DNA of 64,000 nt from Gammaproteobacteria bacterium (GTDB taxonomy: Bacteria; Pseudomonadota; Gammaproteobacteria; Enterobacterales; Alteromonadaceae): positions 310,001 to 374,000 of the forward strand of contig JAAFAI010000001.1 in NCBI GenBank assembly GCA_018222405.1, read 5' to 3'. Shown here one piece after another: positions 18,425 to 27,657 of this stretch. A program made the translations under genes and the position numbers. Within the stretch, counting starts at the first letter, position 1. Each line of letters begins with the position of its first letter. The notes beneath the pieces were generated by a model. That model was not told the origin of the DNA and ran no database searches. It was given only the letters and a program-made list of their open reading frames with translations.

Positions 18425-19156
18425 TTAGCTAATTAGCATCAGCAAACCACCGCCAATCATTAACAGGTTTTCCGACAGCGAAACAAAGCCCAGCGGTACA
18501 TTGCTGTCGCCGCCTACGCAGGCACATTTGAGTTCACGCTTATCCAGATACACCGCTTTAAATACTGATACGGCACCAATAGTACCGATAAACAGCGACA
18601 CCGGAGCAACCCACAGGGCCGGCAAACCAGCTATCATGCCGATACCGGCATAGGCCTCCAGAAATGGGTAGCAGTATCCGTAACGCAGCCAGCGCATGGC
18701 AAGCAGGTCATAGGTAATAAATGATTGGGTAAAGCTGTATAAGTCCTGCAGTTTCTGCACTGCCAGAAAACACATGCTTACGGCAATAAACAGTAACAGA
18801 GTCGCGACGCTCAGCAGGGTGTTTCCGGCGGCAAATTGCCAGCCCAGTGTCATTAACGCCGCTACCGAGAATATGGTAATGACTGGCGTGTAGGTGGTAC
18901 CTGTCTGGCCTGCCTCGCCTTTACCAAAATACTCGCGCAGGTCGTCGTAGCCGCCAATCCGCTTGCCATCAATAAAGGTTTGCGGGGTGGTTTCAACCTC
19001 GTATTGCTGTTTAAACGCATCGGTTTCTGCGCGGGAAGATAACTGATGATCTTCCACTTCAAACCCTTCCCGCTCCAGTAAATCCTTAGAACGCAGGCCA
19101 AAAGGGCAGATATGTTGAGATGTCACCATGCGATATAGCCTGGCTGTTTTACTCAT
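18425..19156 (-). CDS. Glutaredoxin domain fused to a MauE/DoxX-like membrane domain
   Basis: Residues 1-80 are glutaredoxin-like: CPFG is a single-cysteine version of the CPxC site, ETTPQTFIDGKRIGGYDDL is the cis-proline and GG block. Residues 90-243 contain about four membrane helices and end in KCACVGGDSNVPLGFVSLSENLLM, which fits the MauE family (membrane partner in thiol transfer for methylamine dehydrogenase maturation). GGAGG precedes the ATG. No mau genes are nearby. A cytoplasm-to-membrane thiol relay for another protein is inferred. It is convergent with the upstream esterase gene. Confidence 0.8.
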   Translation of the reverse strand: MSKTARLYRMVTSQHICPFGLRSKDLLEREGFEVEDHQLSSRAETDAFKQQYEVETTPQTFIDGKRIGGYDDLREYFGKGEAGQTGTTYTPVITIFSVAALMTLGWQFAAGNTLLSVATLLLFIAVSMCFLAVQKLQDLYSFTQSFITYDLLAMRWLRYGYCYPFLEAYAGIGMIAGLPALWVAPVSLFIGTIGAVSVFKAVYLDKRELKCACVGGDSNVPLGFVSLSENLLMIGGGLLMLIS

Positions 19157-19330
19157 AACGTCCTCCGCAATGAAAAATATTCACACCCTGCGCGACCAAT
19201 CTGCAATTGCTACAGGTCAGCGCGCTAAATTAATGGGTATTTAAGAGTTTACGGAAGAACGTTGCAGGAACCATTCCTGCAATGGTAAATCAGCGGCATT
19301 AGCTGCGCAGTGGCATACTGCAGCGGAGGC

Positions 19331-19708
19331 TCACGTAAAATCAAACTCAAAGTCGTAGTAGTGCTTACCATCGACTATCTGAATTTGCATATTTCCGTAA
19401 AGGCCCTCGAGGCCTTCGGTGGCTGTATCTGGTACCACTACGATGGTTAGCTTTTGTTCGCCCCGGCTCATGATGCCCAGATGCTGCAAAGAGAAGCAGC
19501 CTTTTCTGCCCTGCAGTTCGCCTTCAAAGGTTTCGATGGCTACATAACCTGCTGAACCAGGCACGGTGCTGCGTTTACTAAGCATCTGGCCACTGGAAGT
19601 GCCGGCAAGCTCGCCGGTAAAGGTTTTTGTGAATAGCATTCTGCCCATGTCCAGCTCGTCCTGCTGTGGGGTTAACTCAACGGCAAATTCTCCTAATACG
19701 CGTTGCAT
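19331..19708 (-). CDS. DUF3224 family protein (second of two)
   Basis: The 125-residue protein has the same length and layout as the protein at 3172-3549 (FTGELAGTSSGQMLS; AGYVAIETFEGELQGRKGCFSLQHLG; LEGLYGNMQIQIVDGKHYYDFEF). Identity to that protein is moderate, so these are old paralogues, not a recent duplication. It has no signal peptide. The function is unknown. It stands alone between the glutaredoxin-MauE gene and speA, which is transcribed away from it. Confidence 0.8.
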   Translation of the reverse strand: MQRVLGEFAVELTPQQDELDMGRMLFTKTFTGELAGTSSGQMLSKRSTVPGSAGYVAIETFEGELQGRKGCFSLQHLGIMSRGEQKLTIVVVPDTATEGLEGLYGNMQIQIVDGKHYYDFEFDFT

Positions 19709-19918
19709 TCCCTCATACTCCTTTCCGTGGACTTATCCCGGCACCATGAAATGCTCACAGATAATATGTTAACGTCATGAATTTGTACTACTTTATGGTA
19801 CTGTGGTGGATAAAAAATAGTCAACAAATTTCTATCATATTGACTTAATACGTAAAAAGCAGTAATCCGGGTCAGTGTCGGGCGCGTAAATTGTCGTAGC
19901 GCTGACTGGAAAGACCGT

Positions 19919-19924
19919 TATAAT
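19919..19924 (+). promoter_or_regulatory. Consensus -10 hexamer of speA
   Basis: TATAAT at 19919-19924 is a perfect -10 element. TTGTCG at 19891 is 22 bp away, too far to be its -35, and no good -35 was found at 16-18 bp. A transcript starting near 19931 would leave the ATG at 19932 without a ribosome site, which supports the downstream start. Confidence 0.5.
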
Positions 19925-19991
19925 ACGCGCCATGTGCATGTCAGCTGCAAATCATTTTTACCAGCACGCAAAAATATTTAAGGTGTTAGCG

Positions 19992-21920
19992 ATGGATGGA
20001 ACTTCTCAGGAGTGGTCTGTTGAAGAAGCGGAACGCGTATACGGCGTTTCCCGCTGGGGCGGTGGCTATTTTCACATTGGTGAAAACGGCAATATTAAGG
20101 TTACGCCCAACCCTTCAGATCCATCAATTCAAATCGATTTCAAAGCGGTCATTGAAGAGATCCATCAGGAAGGCGTGCAACTGCCGGTTGTAGTGCGTTT
20201 TCATGATATTTTGCGTTCTCAGGTTGCCAATCTGAATACTATTTTCCGCAATACCATAGCTGAAGCTGAATACAGCGGTGAATATCAGGGCGTGTATCCG
20301 GTGAAAGTTAACCAGATGCGTGAAGTGGTGGAAGAGATTGTTGATGTGGGCGAGCATTACAATTATGGTCTTGAGGCCGGCTCTAAAGCCGAGCTTATTA
20401 CCGTGTTGGCGCTTAACACTAATGAAGACTCCCTAACCATTCTTAATGGCTACAAAGACGAAGAGTTTATGCGTCTGGCCTTACTCGGTCGCAAGCTGGG
20501 TCGACGCATGGTTGTGGTCGTTGAGAAATACTCAGAGCTACTGTTACTGGTAAAAATCTCCAAAGAGCTGGGCATAGAACCGTTAATTGGTGTGCGTGCC
20601 AAGATGACCGTGAAGGGCCGTGGCAAATGGGAGAGCTCCGGAGGCGAACGAGCCAAGTTTGGTTTGAGCTTTGCCGAAATTATCAATACCGCCCGTTACC
20701 TCAAAGAGCAGGGAATGGCGCATTGCCTTAAATTATTGCATTTTCATATTGGCAGTCAGCTTACCGACATCCGCTCGGTAAAAGAGGCAATTTCTGAAGG
20801 CGGCCGCATTTACGCAGAGATGCATAAGATGGGGTTCCCGCTCGACTACGTTGATGTGGGTGGTGGTCTGGGTATCGATTACGACGGTACCGCTTCAACC
20901 AGTGAATCCTCGCGTAATTACTCCATGCAGGAGTACGTGGCCGACGTGGTTTATGGTATGAAAGAGGTGTGTGATCTGGAAGGCGTACCTCACCCTCATC
21001 TGGTTAGCGAAAGTGGCCGCGCGATTACCGCTCACCACAGCTGCGTAATCACTCAGATTATGGGCGAAATCCGCTCTAACAGCGCAGGAGTCGACACCAG
21101 CGAAGCAGAAGGTGAGCATTATTTCGTTAAAAACATGCGCGAAATGGCCAGCACTTTCGATCAGCAAACCAATATGCAGGAACTGTATAACGACGCCTCT
21201 CAGTACAAGGAGCAGGCACTGGATGCATTCAAATTGCGCGTCCTGTCTCTGGAAGAACTGGCCAAAATCGAAACCCTGTACTGGGAAATCATGGAACGGT
21301 TGCAAGAGTACTATGCTCACGCTGACTACGTACCCGAAGAACTGCAGGAGCTTGATTACAGCTTGTCATCACAGTACCTGTGTAACTTTTCGGTATTTCA
21401 ATCGGCTGCTGATACCTGGGCCATCGACCAGCTGTTGCCAGTCGTCCCCATCTCAAGAATGAACGAGCGGCCGGACGTTAACTGTTCGCTGGTAGATATC
21501 ACCTGCGACAGCGACGGTAAAATCGACCAGTTCACCGTGGGGCGCGAGATCACCGATGTGTTGCCAATGCATAAACTAAAGCCTGATGACCCATACTACA
21601 TCGGGCTGTTCCTGACCGGTGCCTATCAGGACGTTATGGGTGACATGCACAATTTGTTTGGTCGCCTGAACGAAGTGCATATCTTCAGTTACGATGACGA
21701 CCCGGAAGATTTCTACATCGAAGAAGTGGTAAAAGGAACATCGGTAGAAGATGTGCTGAGCATTATGCAGTACAACCCCAAGGCCATGGCTTACGATGTT
21801 AAACGGTTAATCGACAAACAGGTGTCGGCGGGCAATATTAAACCCCGTGAAGGTGTACGCTGGACAGACTTTTATGAGGCCTGCCTGAGCGGTTATACCT
21901 ATTTAAAAACCGGCAAATAA
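19992..21920 (+). CDS. speA: Biosynthetic arginine decarboxylase
   Basis: This PLP enzyme converts arginine to agmatine, the first step of one route to putrescine. VYPVKVNQM contains the PLP lysine (about residue 105), HFHIGSQ and DVGGGLGIDYDGT are the phosphate-binding segments, and HHSCVITQIMGEIR and DITCDSDGKID follow. The start at 19992 is preferred because AAGGTG lies 7 nt upstream, giving 642 residues close to the SpeA norm. ATGs at 19932 and 19938 have no ribosome site. No speB is adjacent, so the next pathway step is encoded elsewhere. Confidence 0.95.
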   Translation: MDGTSQEWSVEEAERVYGVSRWGGGYFHIGENGNIKVTPNPSDPSIQIDFKAVIEEIHQEGVQLPVVVRFHDILRSQVANLNTIFRNTIAEAEYSGEYQGVYPVKVNQMREVVEEIVDVGEHYNYGLEAGSKAELITVLALNTNEDSLTILNGYKDEEFMRLALLGRKLGRRMVVVVEKYSELLLLVKISKELGIEPLIGVRAKMTVKGRGKWESSGGERAKFGLSFAEIINTARYLKEQGMAHCLKLLHFHIGSQLTDIRSVKEAISEGGRIYAEMHKMGFPLDYVDVGGGLGIDYDGTASTSESSRNYSMQEYVADVVYGMKEVCDLEGVPHPHLVSESGRAITAHHSCVITQIMGEIRSNSAGVDTSEAEGEHYFVKNMREMASTFDQQTNMQELYNDASQYKEQALDAFKLRVLSLEELAKIETLYWEIMERLQEYYAHADYVPEELQELDYSLSSQYLCNFSVFQSAADTWAIDQLLPVVPISRMNERPDVNCSLVDITCDSDGKIDQFTVGREITDVLPMHKLKPDDPYYIGLFLTGAYQDVMGDMHNLFGRLNEVHIFSYDDDPEDFYIEEVVKGTSVEDVLSIMQYNPKAMAYDVKRLIDKQVSAGNIKPREGVRWTDFYEACLSGYTYLKTGK

Positions 21921-21927
21921 CACCAGC

Positions 21928-21951
21928 CCCGCCCGCAATTCTGTGGGCGGG
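21928..21951. terminator. GC-rich hairpin between speA and the convergent hydrolase gene
   Basis: A 7-bp stem CCCGCCC/GGGCGGG with a 10-nt loop sits 8 bp after speA and 4 bp from the end of the minus-strand gene. No T-tract is present; it may act for both genes. Confidence 0.5.
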
Positions 21952-21954
21952 AAA

Positions 21955-23109
21955 CTACTCAGGCGAGCGACGCCTGGCCTGTTCAAAGTAAGCTTCCCAG
22001 AAGTCCGCCGTGGTGGTGTTTATAAGGTTCGACTCAGCGTTCATCAGCATCACATAGCCGGCTTTGTATTTCGGTGAAAACGACACATCGGCACGATAGC
22101 CTTTCACCCAGCCGCCATGATAGTTGAGCACTTCGCCGGCATAATCATAAATTCGCCAGCCAAGGCCATAATGGGCATCACTAAGATCGTCACGCCAGCC
22201 GCGGCGGTAAACCTCACGCGTAGTGCGTACCCGCGGGGCGGTTACTGTGGCCACTACATCTTCCGGAACAACCGTGGGAAACTCCAGTAACATAGCCTGC
22301 AGCCAGCGGGTCATGTCGTTGATGCTGGCATTTACACCGGCCGCTGGCGTAAACCGATAATAGTTACTTTCCACCTGGCCTTCCCGCCAGCGATTTCGTG
22401 CAATAGCAATATGCGGGCGGGCCCACTGCCCGGAAGCCAGTAAACCGCCCTTACCGGCACTGGCAGTATCCATACCCAACGGCGTGAGTAATTGCTCCTG
22501 CAACTGGCGCTGATAGGACGTATTGCGACTCACAAAGTATTCCTGGATCACGCCAAACAGTGCGTTTTGATAGGTGTAGCACTCACCAGGCTGACATAAG
22601 GGTTCGAGTCCGGCGAGTTGATTGAGGACGCGCTTTAACGGGTAATTCGCTTCAATAAGATTGTCGTAGGCGTTAGGCATAAAGCCACTGGACTGGCCAA
22701 CAATGTGGCCCAGGGTCATACCCGGATTCAACGTTCCTGCGGCGCCCAGGGTAGGACTCATTTCGGTCACCGGGGTAGTCCAGTCGAGTTGATTCTGGCG
22801 CACCAGCTTGGCCATCAGCACTGCCGTAAAGGTTTTCGATACGGATGCCAGGCGGAACACCGTGTTCTCGTCGACGGGCTTCCCACCACTGTGGGTTCTG
22901 CCATAAACTTTGATAACTGGCGATTTGCCCTGCTGATAAAACACCATGGCGTAACCGGGCACATTGTATTTTCGTGCCTCGCGCTGCACCTGGGCGGCAT
23001 AGTCTTCGAACCACTGGTCGGCGGCGATCGTGGTGTTACTAACAATGCATCCAGGCATTACACACAGCGCGATAAAACAGTACCGACGCAGCAGGTCCAA
23101 ATAACGCAA
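21955..23109 (-). CDS. Exported serine hydrolase of the beta-lactamase/penicillin-binding class C family
   Basis: The 384-residue protein has an N-terminal export signal (LLRRYCFIALCVMPGC..., possibly a lipoprotein site at Cys21 but the lipobox is poor). Catalytic motifs are complete: SVSK at 89-92, YQN at 180-182, and HGG in LNYHGGWVKGYRADV near 335 replacing KTG. This matches the broad Pfam beta-lactamase group (esterases, D-aminopeptidases, AmpC relatives). True beta-lactamase activity cannot be claimed, and no ampR regulator is adjacent. TTG start with GGAG 7 nt upstream. Confidence 0.85.
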   Translation of the reverse strand: MRYLDLLRRYCFIALCVMPGCIVSNTTIAADQWFEDYAAQVQREARKYNVPGYAMVFYQQGKSPVIKVYGRTHSGGKPVDENTVFRLASVSKTFTAVLMAKLVRQNQLDWTTPVTEMSPTLGAAGTLNPGMTLGHIVGQSSGFMPNAYDNLIEANYPLKRVLNQLAGLEPLCQPGECYTYQNALFGVIQEYFVSRNTSYQRQLQEQLLTPLGMDTASAGKGGLLASGQWARPHIAIARNRWREGQVESNYYRFTPAAGVNASINDMTRWLQAMLLEFPTVVPEDVVATVTAPRVRTTREVYRRGWRDDLSDAHYGLGWRIYDYAGEVLNYHGGWVKGYRADVSFSPKYKAGYVMLMNAESNLINTTTADFWEAYFEQARRRSPE

Positions 23110-23306
23110 ACAAAAACTCCGGAATGTGGGGGTGAATAATGTTGTGTCAAATAATCGTCGCTATTATGCGGGGAGCCCGCACAGTGATCAACTTATTGAA
23201 AGTAACAGCTGATTAATCGAGCGCTGACTGACAGTTCCGATTTCTTCGCAACCTGTTCGGTAAAGCAGGCTACAATGGCCATATGTGAATCAACCGCGAG
23301 ACGGCT

Positions 23307-24707
23307 ATGCTCGACCCTGCGCTGCAACAACAGTACTCTGAGGCCCGAAAATCCAGGGATCGTCGTTTTGACGGGCGTTTTTTTGTGGCTGTGAAGACCA
23401 CCGGTATTTTTTGTCGGCCGGTATGTCCTGCCCGTCTGCCGGATGAAAAAAACGTCGATTACTATCACTATGCGCAGCAGGCTATTGAGCAAGGCTATCG
23501 CCCCTGTTTACGGTGTCGGCCAGATAGCGCTCCGGGTTCATTTGCCTGGCGCGGCGTGAGTACTACCACCCAGCGTGCCATGCGCTTATTGAGCGAAGCG
23601 CTTGATGAAACGGTGCAGGCCATCGCCGAGCGGCTAGGGATCAGCGAGCGCTACCTTGGTCAGTTAATCAACCGGGAAGTAGGCATGTCACCCAAACGGT
23701 TTCAGCTTCATAGCCGTTTATTGCTGGCAAAACGTCTACTGCAGCAAACGTCTCTGTCTGTTGAGGAAGTGGCATTGGCCAGTGGGTTTCAATCAAGCCG
23801 GAGCCTGCAAAGCCACTTAAAAAAGGACTTTGCATTGACTGCCGTTGATATTCGCAAAGCTGGTGGGCGAGAGGTCGTAGGATCAGAACTAGCACTGTTT
23901 CTGCCGGTACGATTACCCTATAACTGGCCCCAGATCAGAGACTTTCTTCAATTGAGGGCGCTGGCCGATATTGAGAGTGTGGATGCACAAAGTTATAGCC
24001 GCGCTTTTAGCGTTGATAATGAACCCGGTTTTGTTTGCGCCACGTTTGATGAACAACAAGGCGGCTTCCACATAAAAGCGCAGCTCACCCGACCGCAACA
24101 TTTGCAGCCGTTGCTCAGCACCTTGCGCCGCGTACTGGATATGGATACTGATCCGCAAAGCGTCGCGCAGGCATTAAGCAATGCGGGGGTGTCGCCTGAG
24201 TTGCAGGCCACCGGCCTACGTTTACCCGGTGTGTGGAGTGTATTTGAAGCCGGCTGCCGGGCGATTATAGGTCAGCAAATCAGTATCAAAGCGGCAATCA
24301 CGCAGTTGCAACGTTTGAGCAACGAACTGGGTGAAAAACAAGTGTATGGCCATACTTTTCCAACCCCGCAGCGAGTGGCATCGTCGTCGTTGGACATGCT
24401 TAAAATGCCGGGAGCCAGAAAGCAGGCTATTCGCGATTTTGCCGCGTTGGTGGCAGCCAATCCGGGGCAGGAAATCAGCGACAACGACATTCTGGCCATT
24501 AAAGGTATTGGCCCCTGGACCTTACAATATATTAAACTGCGAGGCAGCAGTGAGCCGGATATCTATCTTGAAAAAGATCTTATTGTTGCCCGTCAGGCAC
24601 AACGCTTTGCTATTAAGGCATCGCTTGGGGCACCATGGCGCAGTTACCTCACCATCCAGCTATGGTTACTGGCCAATCAACTCACCGGAGAAGCCGAATG
24701 GCGCTAA
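23307..24707 (+). CDS. Fused Ada-type methyl sensor/regulator and AlkA DNA-3-methyladenine glycosylase
   Basis: Three domains are seen. Residues 1-75 are the Ada zinc domain with Cys36, Cys40, Cys67 and Cys70; one normally accepts methyl from phosphotriesters. Residues 85-180 are an AraC-type DNA-binding domain. Residues 190-466 are AlkA: GLRLPGVWSVFEAGCRAIIGQQIS, then the helix-hairpin-helix ILAIKGIGPWTLQYIKLRG with catalytic Asp424. The protein thus senses alkylation, likely activates its own operon, and excises alkylated bases. ogt overlaps its 3' end by 10 bp. The Ada methyltransferase domain is absent and supplied by that gene. Confidence 0.93.
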   Translation: MLDPALQQQYSEARKSRDRRFDGRFFVAVKTTGIFCRPVCPARLPDEKNVDYYHYAQQAIEQGYRPCLRCRPDSAPGSFAWRGVSTTTQRAMRLLSEALDETVQAIAERLGISERYLGQLINREVGMSPKRFQLHSRLLLAKRLLQQTSLSVEEVALASGFQSSRSLQSHLKKDFALTAVDIRKAGGREVVGSELALFLPVRLPYNWPQIRDFLQLRALADIESVDAQSYSRAFSVDNEPGFVCATFDEQQGGFHIKAQLTRPQHLQPLLSTLRRVLDMDTDPQSVAQALSNAGVSPELQATGLRLPGVWSVFEAGCRAIIGQQISIKAAITQLQRLSNELGEKQVYGHTFPTPQRVASSSLDMLKMPGARKQAIRDFAALVAANPGQEISDNDILAIKGIGPWTLQYIKLRGSSEPDIYLEKDLIVARQAQRFAIKASLGAPWRSYLTIQLWLLANQLTGEAEWR

Positions 24708-25150
24708 GTTACTGGCAAAGCCCCTGCGGACTTATGGCAATCAGCGCGGATGATAAGGGCATCACCAGCATTCGTTTTGTGTCAGAATCGACCGCTGAGG
24801 CAAGCCCATCAAATCTTACTCAGGCATGTTGCGAACAGCTCGAGGCTTACTTCGACGGCCGTCTGACCACTTTTAGCGTGCCGCTAAATGCGTCTGGCAC
24901 AGCGTTTCAGCAACAGGTATGGCGCCAGTTGCAGGCAATACCCTATGGCCAGACGGTAAGTTACGGCGATATTGCCAACGACATTGGTAAGCCCACGGCT
25001 TCGCGCGCAGTGGGCATGGCAAATGGCAAAAACCCGTTAACCATTATTGTGCCCTGTCATCGGGTGATTGGCAGCAATGGCAAATTAACTGGTTATGCGG
25101 GCGGGTTAACCAGAAAGCAGTTTTTATTGGCATTGGAAGGGGCAATTTAG
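24698..25150 (+). CDS. ogt: Methylated-DNA-protein cysteine methyltransferase
   Basis: This 150-residue suicide enzyme moves methyl from O6-methylguanine to its own cysteine. PCHRVIG carries acceptor Cys120, with SRAVGMANGKNPLTIIV ahead of it and GYAGGLTRKQFLLALE after it. The start at 24698 has GGAG 8 nt upstream and overlaps the Ada-AlkA stop by 10 bp. An upstream in-frame ATG at 24635 would add 21 non-homologous residues inside alkA. It is the second gene of an alkylation-repair operon. Confidence 0.94.
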   Translation: MALSYWQSPCGLMAISADDKGITSIRFVSESTAEASPSNLTQACCEQLEAYFDGRLTTFSVPLNASGTAFQQQVWRQLQAIPYGQTVSYGDIANDIGKPTASRAVGMANGKNPLTIIVPCHRVIGSNGKLTGYAGGLTRKQFLLALEGAI

Positions 25151-26047
25151 GTGACATCGCGAGAACTGGGCGCATTATTACTCCTTGGCGCCATTTGGGG
25201 AGCCTCGTTTATTTTTATGCGCGTGGCCGCGCCTGAATTTGGCATAGTGCCGCTGGTGGTCCTGAGAACGTCATTGGCAACCCTGGTGTTTCTACCCTTT
25301 TTATTTATTACCGGTGGTGGACGGCAGATGGTTAAACTGTGGAAGCCAATGTGTCTGCTGGGGGCAATAAATACCGCGGTGCCTTTTGCATTATTCAACT
25401 TTGCCAGCCTGCAATTACAAAGTGGAGTGCTGGCTATTCTTAATGCTACCGCGCCGATGTTTGCTGCCATGTTTGCCTTTATCTGGTTGCGTGAGCGCCT
25501 TAGTAAGCTGGCCATCGTCGGCCTGATGTGCGGGTTTGTTGGCGTAGTGGTGATCAGCCTGGATAAAACCCTGGGCAGTCAGCTCAGTATTGTGCCGGTA
25601 CTGGCTGTGCTAGGTGCTGCCGGTTGTTACGGTTGGGGCGCTTGTATGATGAAGAAATCGCTGACAGGGGTAAAACCTGTGGCGGTGGCAGCGGGCAGTC
25701 AGTTCTGGGCCTCGCTGTTACTTACTCCGTTTGCATTAATGCAATTGCCACAGGCCTGGCCTTCGTCGCTGGCATGGATGAACGCTCTGGCGCTGGCACT
25801 AGTGGGTACTGGTCTGGCTTATTTGCTGTATTTCTATCTGATAGCTTCTGCCGGCCCGGCCAAAGCGGTGATGGTGGGTTATCTGGTGCCGTTATTCGGC
25901 ATTGCCTGGGGCGTTATTTTTCTTAATGAGATCTTAAGTGTGTGGGACTTTTGCGGCGGACTACTGATATTGCTGGGGATAAGTTTTACAACGGGTGTTG
26001 CCCAGCGCGTTGCACGCTGGGCAAAACAGCGCTTAGTCGTCAATTAA
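25151..26047 (+). CDS. EamA (DMT superfamily) transporter
   Basis: The 298-residue membrane protein has ten predicted helices in two EamA repeats (LLLGAIWGASFIFMRVAAPEFG and LAVLGAAGCYGWGACMMKKS start the halves). The family exports small metabolites. GTG start immediately follows the ogt stop, with GGGG 8 nt upstream, so it is almost certainly cotranscribed with the alkylation-repair genes. Its 3' end overlaps the end of the minus-strand GGDEF gene by 15 bp. The substrate is unknown. Confidence 0.88.
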   Translation: MTSRELGALLLLGAIWGASFIFMRVAAPEFGIVPLVVLRTSLATLVFLPFLFITGGGRQMVKLWKPMCLLGAINTAVPFALFNFASLQLQSGVLAILNATAPMFAAMFAFIWLRERLSKLAIVGLMCGFVGVVVISLDKTLGSQLSIVPVLAVLGAAGCYGWGACMMKKSLTGVKPVAVAAGSQFWASLLLTPFALMQLPQAWPSSLAWMNALALALVGTGLAYLLYFYLIASAGPAKAVMVGYLVPLFGIAWGVIFLNEILSVWDFCGGLLILLGISFTTGVAQRVARWAKQRLVVN

Positions 26048-27457
26048 CTGTACTCGAACCAGATTACGGCCATCCCGACGAGCCTGATATAAAGCATCCT
26101 CAGCGTGGGCGGTAAGCTCATTAAGGTTACGCTTGGAGGCAGTAAACGACACACCAAAGCTGGCGGTTAAGTGCATTTCCGGATAGTCGCTTGGTGGCGG
26201 TAGAATAGCAATGCCGTGGCGCAGAGTCTGCGCCAGGTCCTGCGCTTCACGAGGTCCCATCTCGGGGAGTAGAATAATAAACTCTTCACTGCTCCAGCGC
26301 CCCAGTACGTCCTGTTCCCGTAGATGGCTGGAAATAAAACCAGAGACTTTGTCGAGGACGTCATCACCGGCATTGCGGCCAAACTGGTCGTTGATATCCA
26401 TAAAGTGATCGATGTCGACCATAATTATACTCAGTGACGCGTTTTGTTCCGTAAGCGACTGATAGGTTTCTTCCAGCTGATTGCGATCCGGCAGGCGGTG
26501 AGTATTACGAATAATCAACTCCGGCTGCATATCGCGGCGGAAGTAGTACAGCAAATTATAGATAAGCAGGAACAGCGCAAAGATAATCACCAGCATGGTG
26601 ACCACGCTGAAAATAAAGCCCTGAGAAATCTCTGCTTGTCTGGCGTCCAGCGGACTCAGCAGGTAAACCGTCCAGCCAAACTGGGGCAGACTCACTTCAG
26701 CAATGAGGTGGTCTTTACCATCTATGGTGATCAGTTGGTTGTTGAGGGCGTTTTCGGCGCGGACAGGCTCCGGCAGGCTGGCGTACCAGGGCAATTCAGA
26801 TAAGTTGGTAAACTCAGAATAAGTCGCGACCAGCGTTTGATCCGATGACAGCATAATGTCACCAGCACCATCGACGAACAAAAAGTCATAGCCGTACTGG
26901 CGTTTGTAAGTTTCGAAAACCGAAACAAAGCTTTTTAAGCTTTTTCCTACGCCAAAAAAGCCTAAAAACTTACCGGCATCGTCATAAATCTTTATATCGA
27001 TATAAAAATGCGGGTTTTCCCACTTTCCGATATCCGCTACTGCATCGGCTTCTCTGTCACGATATTTAAAATACCACGACACCTCGCCTTCAATCAGCGC
27101 GAGCTTGGTACCATCAGAATTGTATTGCATGCGGGCCAGATCGCTGGCAATAAAGAAGGTTAACCCAAACTCCTGTTCCAGACGGTCCAGGGCAGAAAAT
27201 ACCTCAGGTTCGTTGATATTTTCATGCTCCATTAATTCTACCAGCTCCCGGGATTTCCCAAGCGCTTCAGAAACATGCAGCGGTTTTAATATCTGCGACA
27301 CAATAAGCGAGACCGCTGGCGACAACGACTGTTGTTGAGCCCGGCTTTGCTCGGCGACGATTTTTGAGATGCTGAAGTGTACCAGGGTGACAATGGCAAT
27401 CACTACTACTGCAAATAGCAGTAATATACTTCGATGTAATGTCCTGAACGCATTCAC
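26033..27457 (-). CDS. Membrane sensor protein with a degenerate GGDEF domain
   Basis: The protein has an N-terminal helix (ILLLFAVVVIAIVTLVHF), a large periplasmic sensor region resembling a double-Cache fold (ENPHFYIDIKIYDDAGKFLGFFGVG, GYDFLFVDGAGDIMLSS, PQFGWTVYLLSP), a second helix, and a GGDEF-like domain. The signature loop is RWSSEEF rather than RYGG(D/E)EF, so the two glycines are serines. Metal- and GTP-site aspartates (IIMVDIDHFMDINDQFGRNAGD) remain. The GTG at 27457 puts the first helix at the N-terminus; the frame is open to a GTG at 27568 with 37 extra residues. Activity is doubtful. Confidence 0.85.
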   Translation of the reverse strand: MNAFRTLHRSILLLFAVVVIAIVTLVHFSISKIVAEQSRAQQQSLSPAVSLIVSQILKPLHVSEALGKSRELVELMEHENINEPEVFSALDRLEQEFGLTFFIASDLARMQYNSDGTKLALIEGEVSWYFKYRDREADAVADIGKWENPHFYIDIKIYDDAGKFLGFFGVGKSLKSFVSVFETYKRQYGYDFLFVDGAGDIMLSSDQTLVATYSEFTNLSELPWYASLPEPVRAENALNNQLITIDGKDHLIAEVSLPQFGWTVYLLSPLDARQAEISQGFIFSVVTMLVIIFALFLLIYNLLYYFRRDMQPELIIRNTHRLPDRNQLEETYQSLTEQNASLSIIMVDIDHFMDINDQFGRNAGDDVLDKVSGFISSHLREQDVLGRWSSEEFIILLPEMGPREAQDLAQTLRHGIAILPPPSDYPEMHLTASFGVSFTASKRNLNELTAHAEDALYQARRDGRNLVRVQLIDD

Positions 27458-27657
27458 TTGCTTTCTGTTTCTCCCTGTAAGCGGTGTTTTGGCCCGAAGC
27501 TGAGTATAATACAGGCAGAAGGCTTTGCATGCTACTGTCGCCAAACACTGACGTATAACCTTACACACCTAAATAACCCGTTGCCTGAAAATGTGCGCTG
27601 ACTTGTTGTGCCGGCTTGGTTACACTATTGGCCAATTATCAGTTAAAAGGATGAGTT

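Noticed and set aside
19891-19924. TTGTCG plus TATAAT as a full sigma-70 promoter of speA
   Set aside because: The spacer is 22 bp, outside the working range; only the -10 box is kept.
19932-19991. Longer SpeA start at the first ATG
   Set aside because: It lies directly after a perfect -10 box with no room for a ribosome site; AAGGTG serves the ATG at 19992.
21955-23109. Calling the serine hydrolase an AmpC beta-lactamase
   Set aside because: The motifs are shared by many esterases and peptidases; HGG replaces KTG and no ampR is present.
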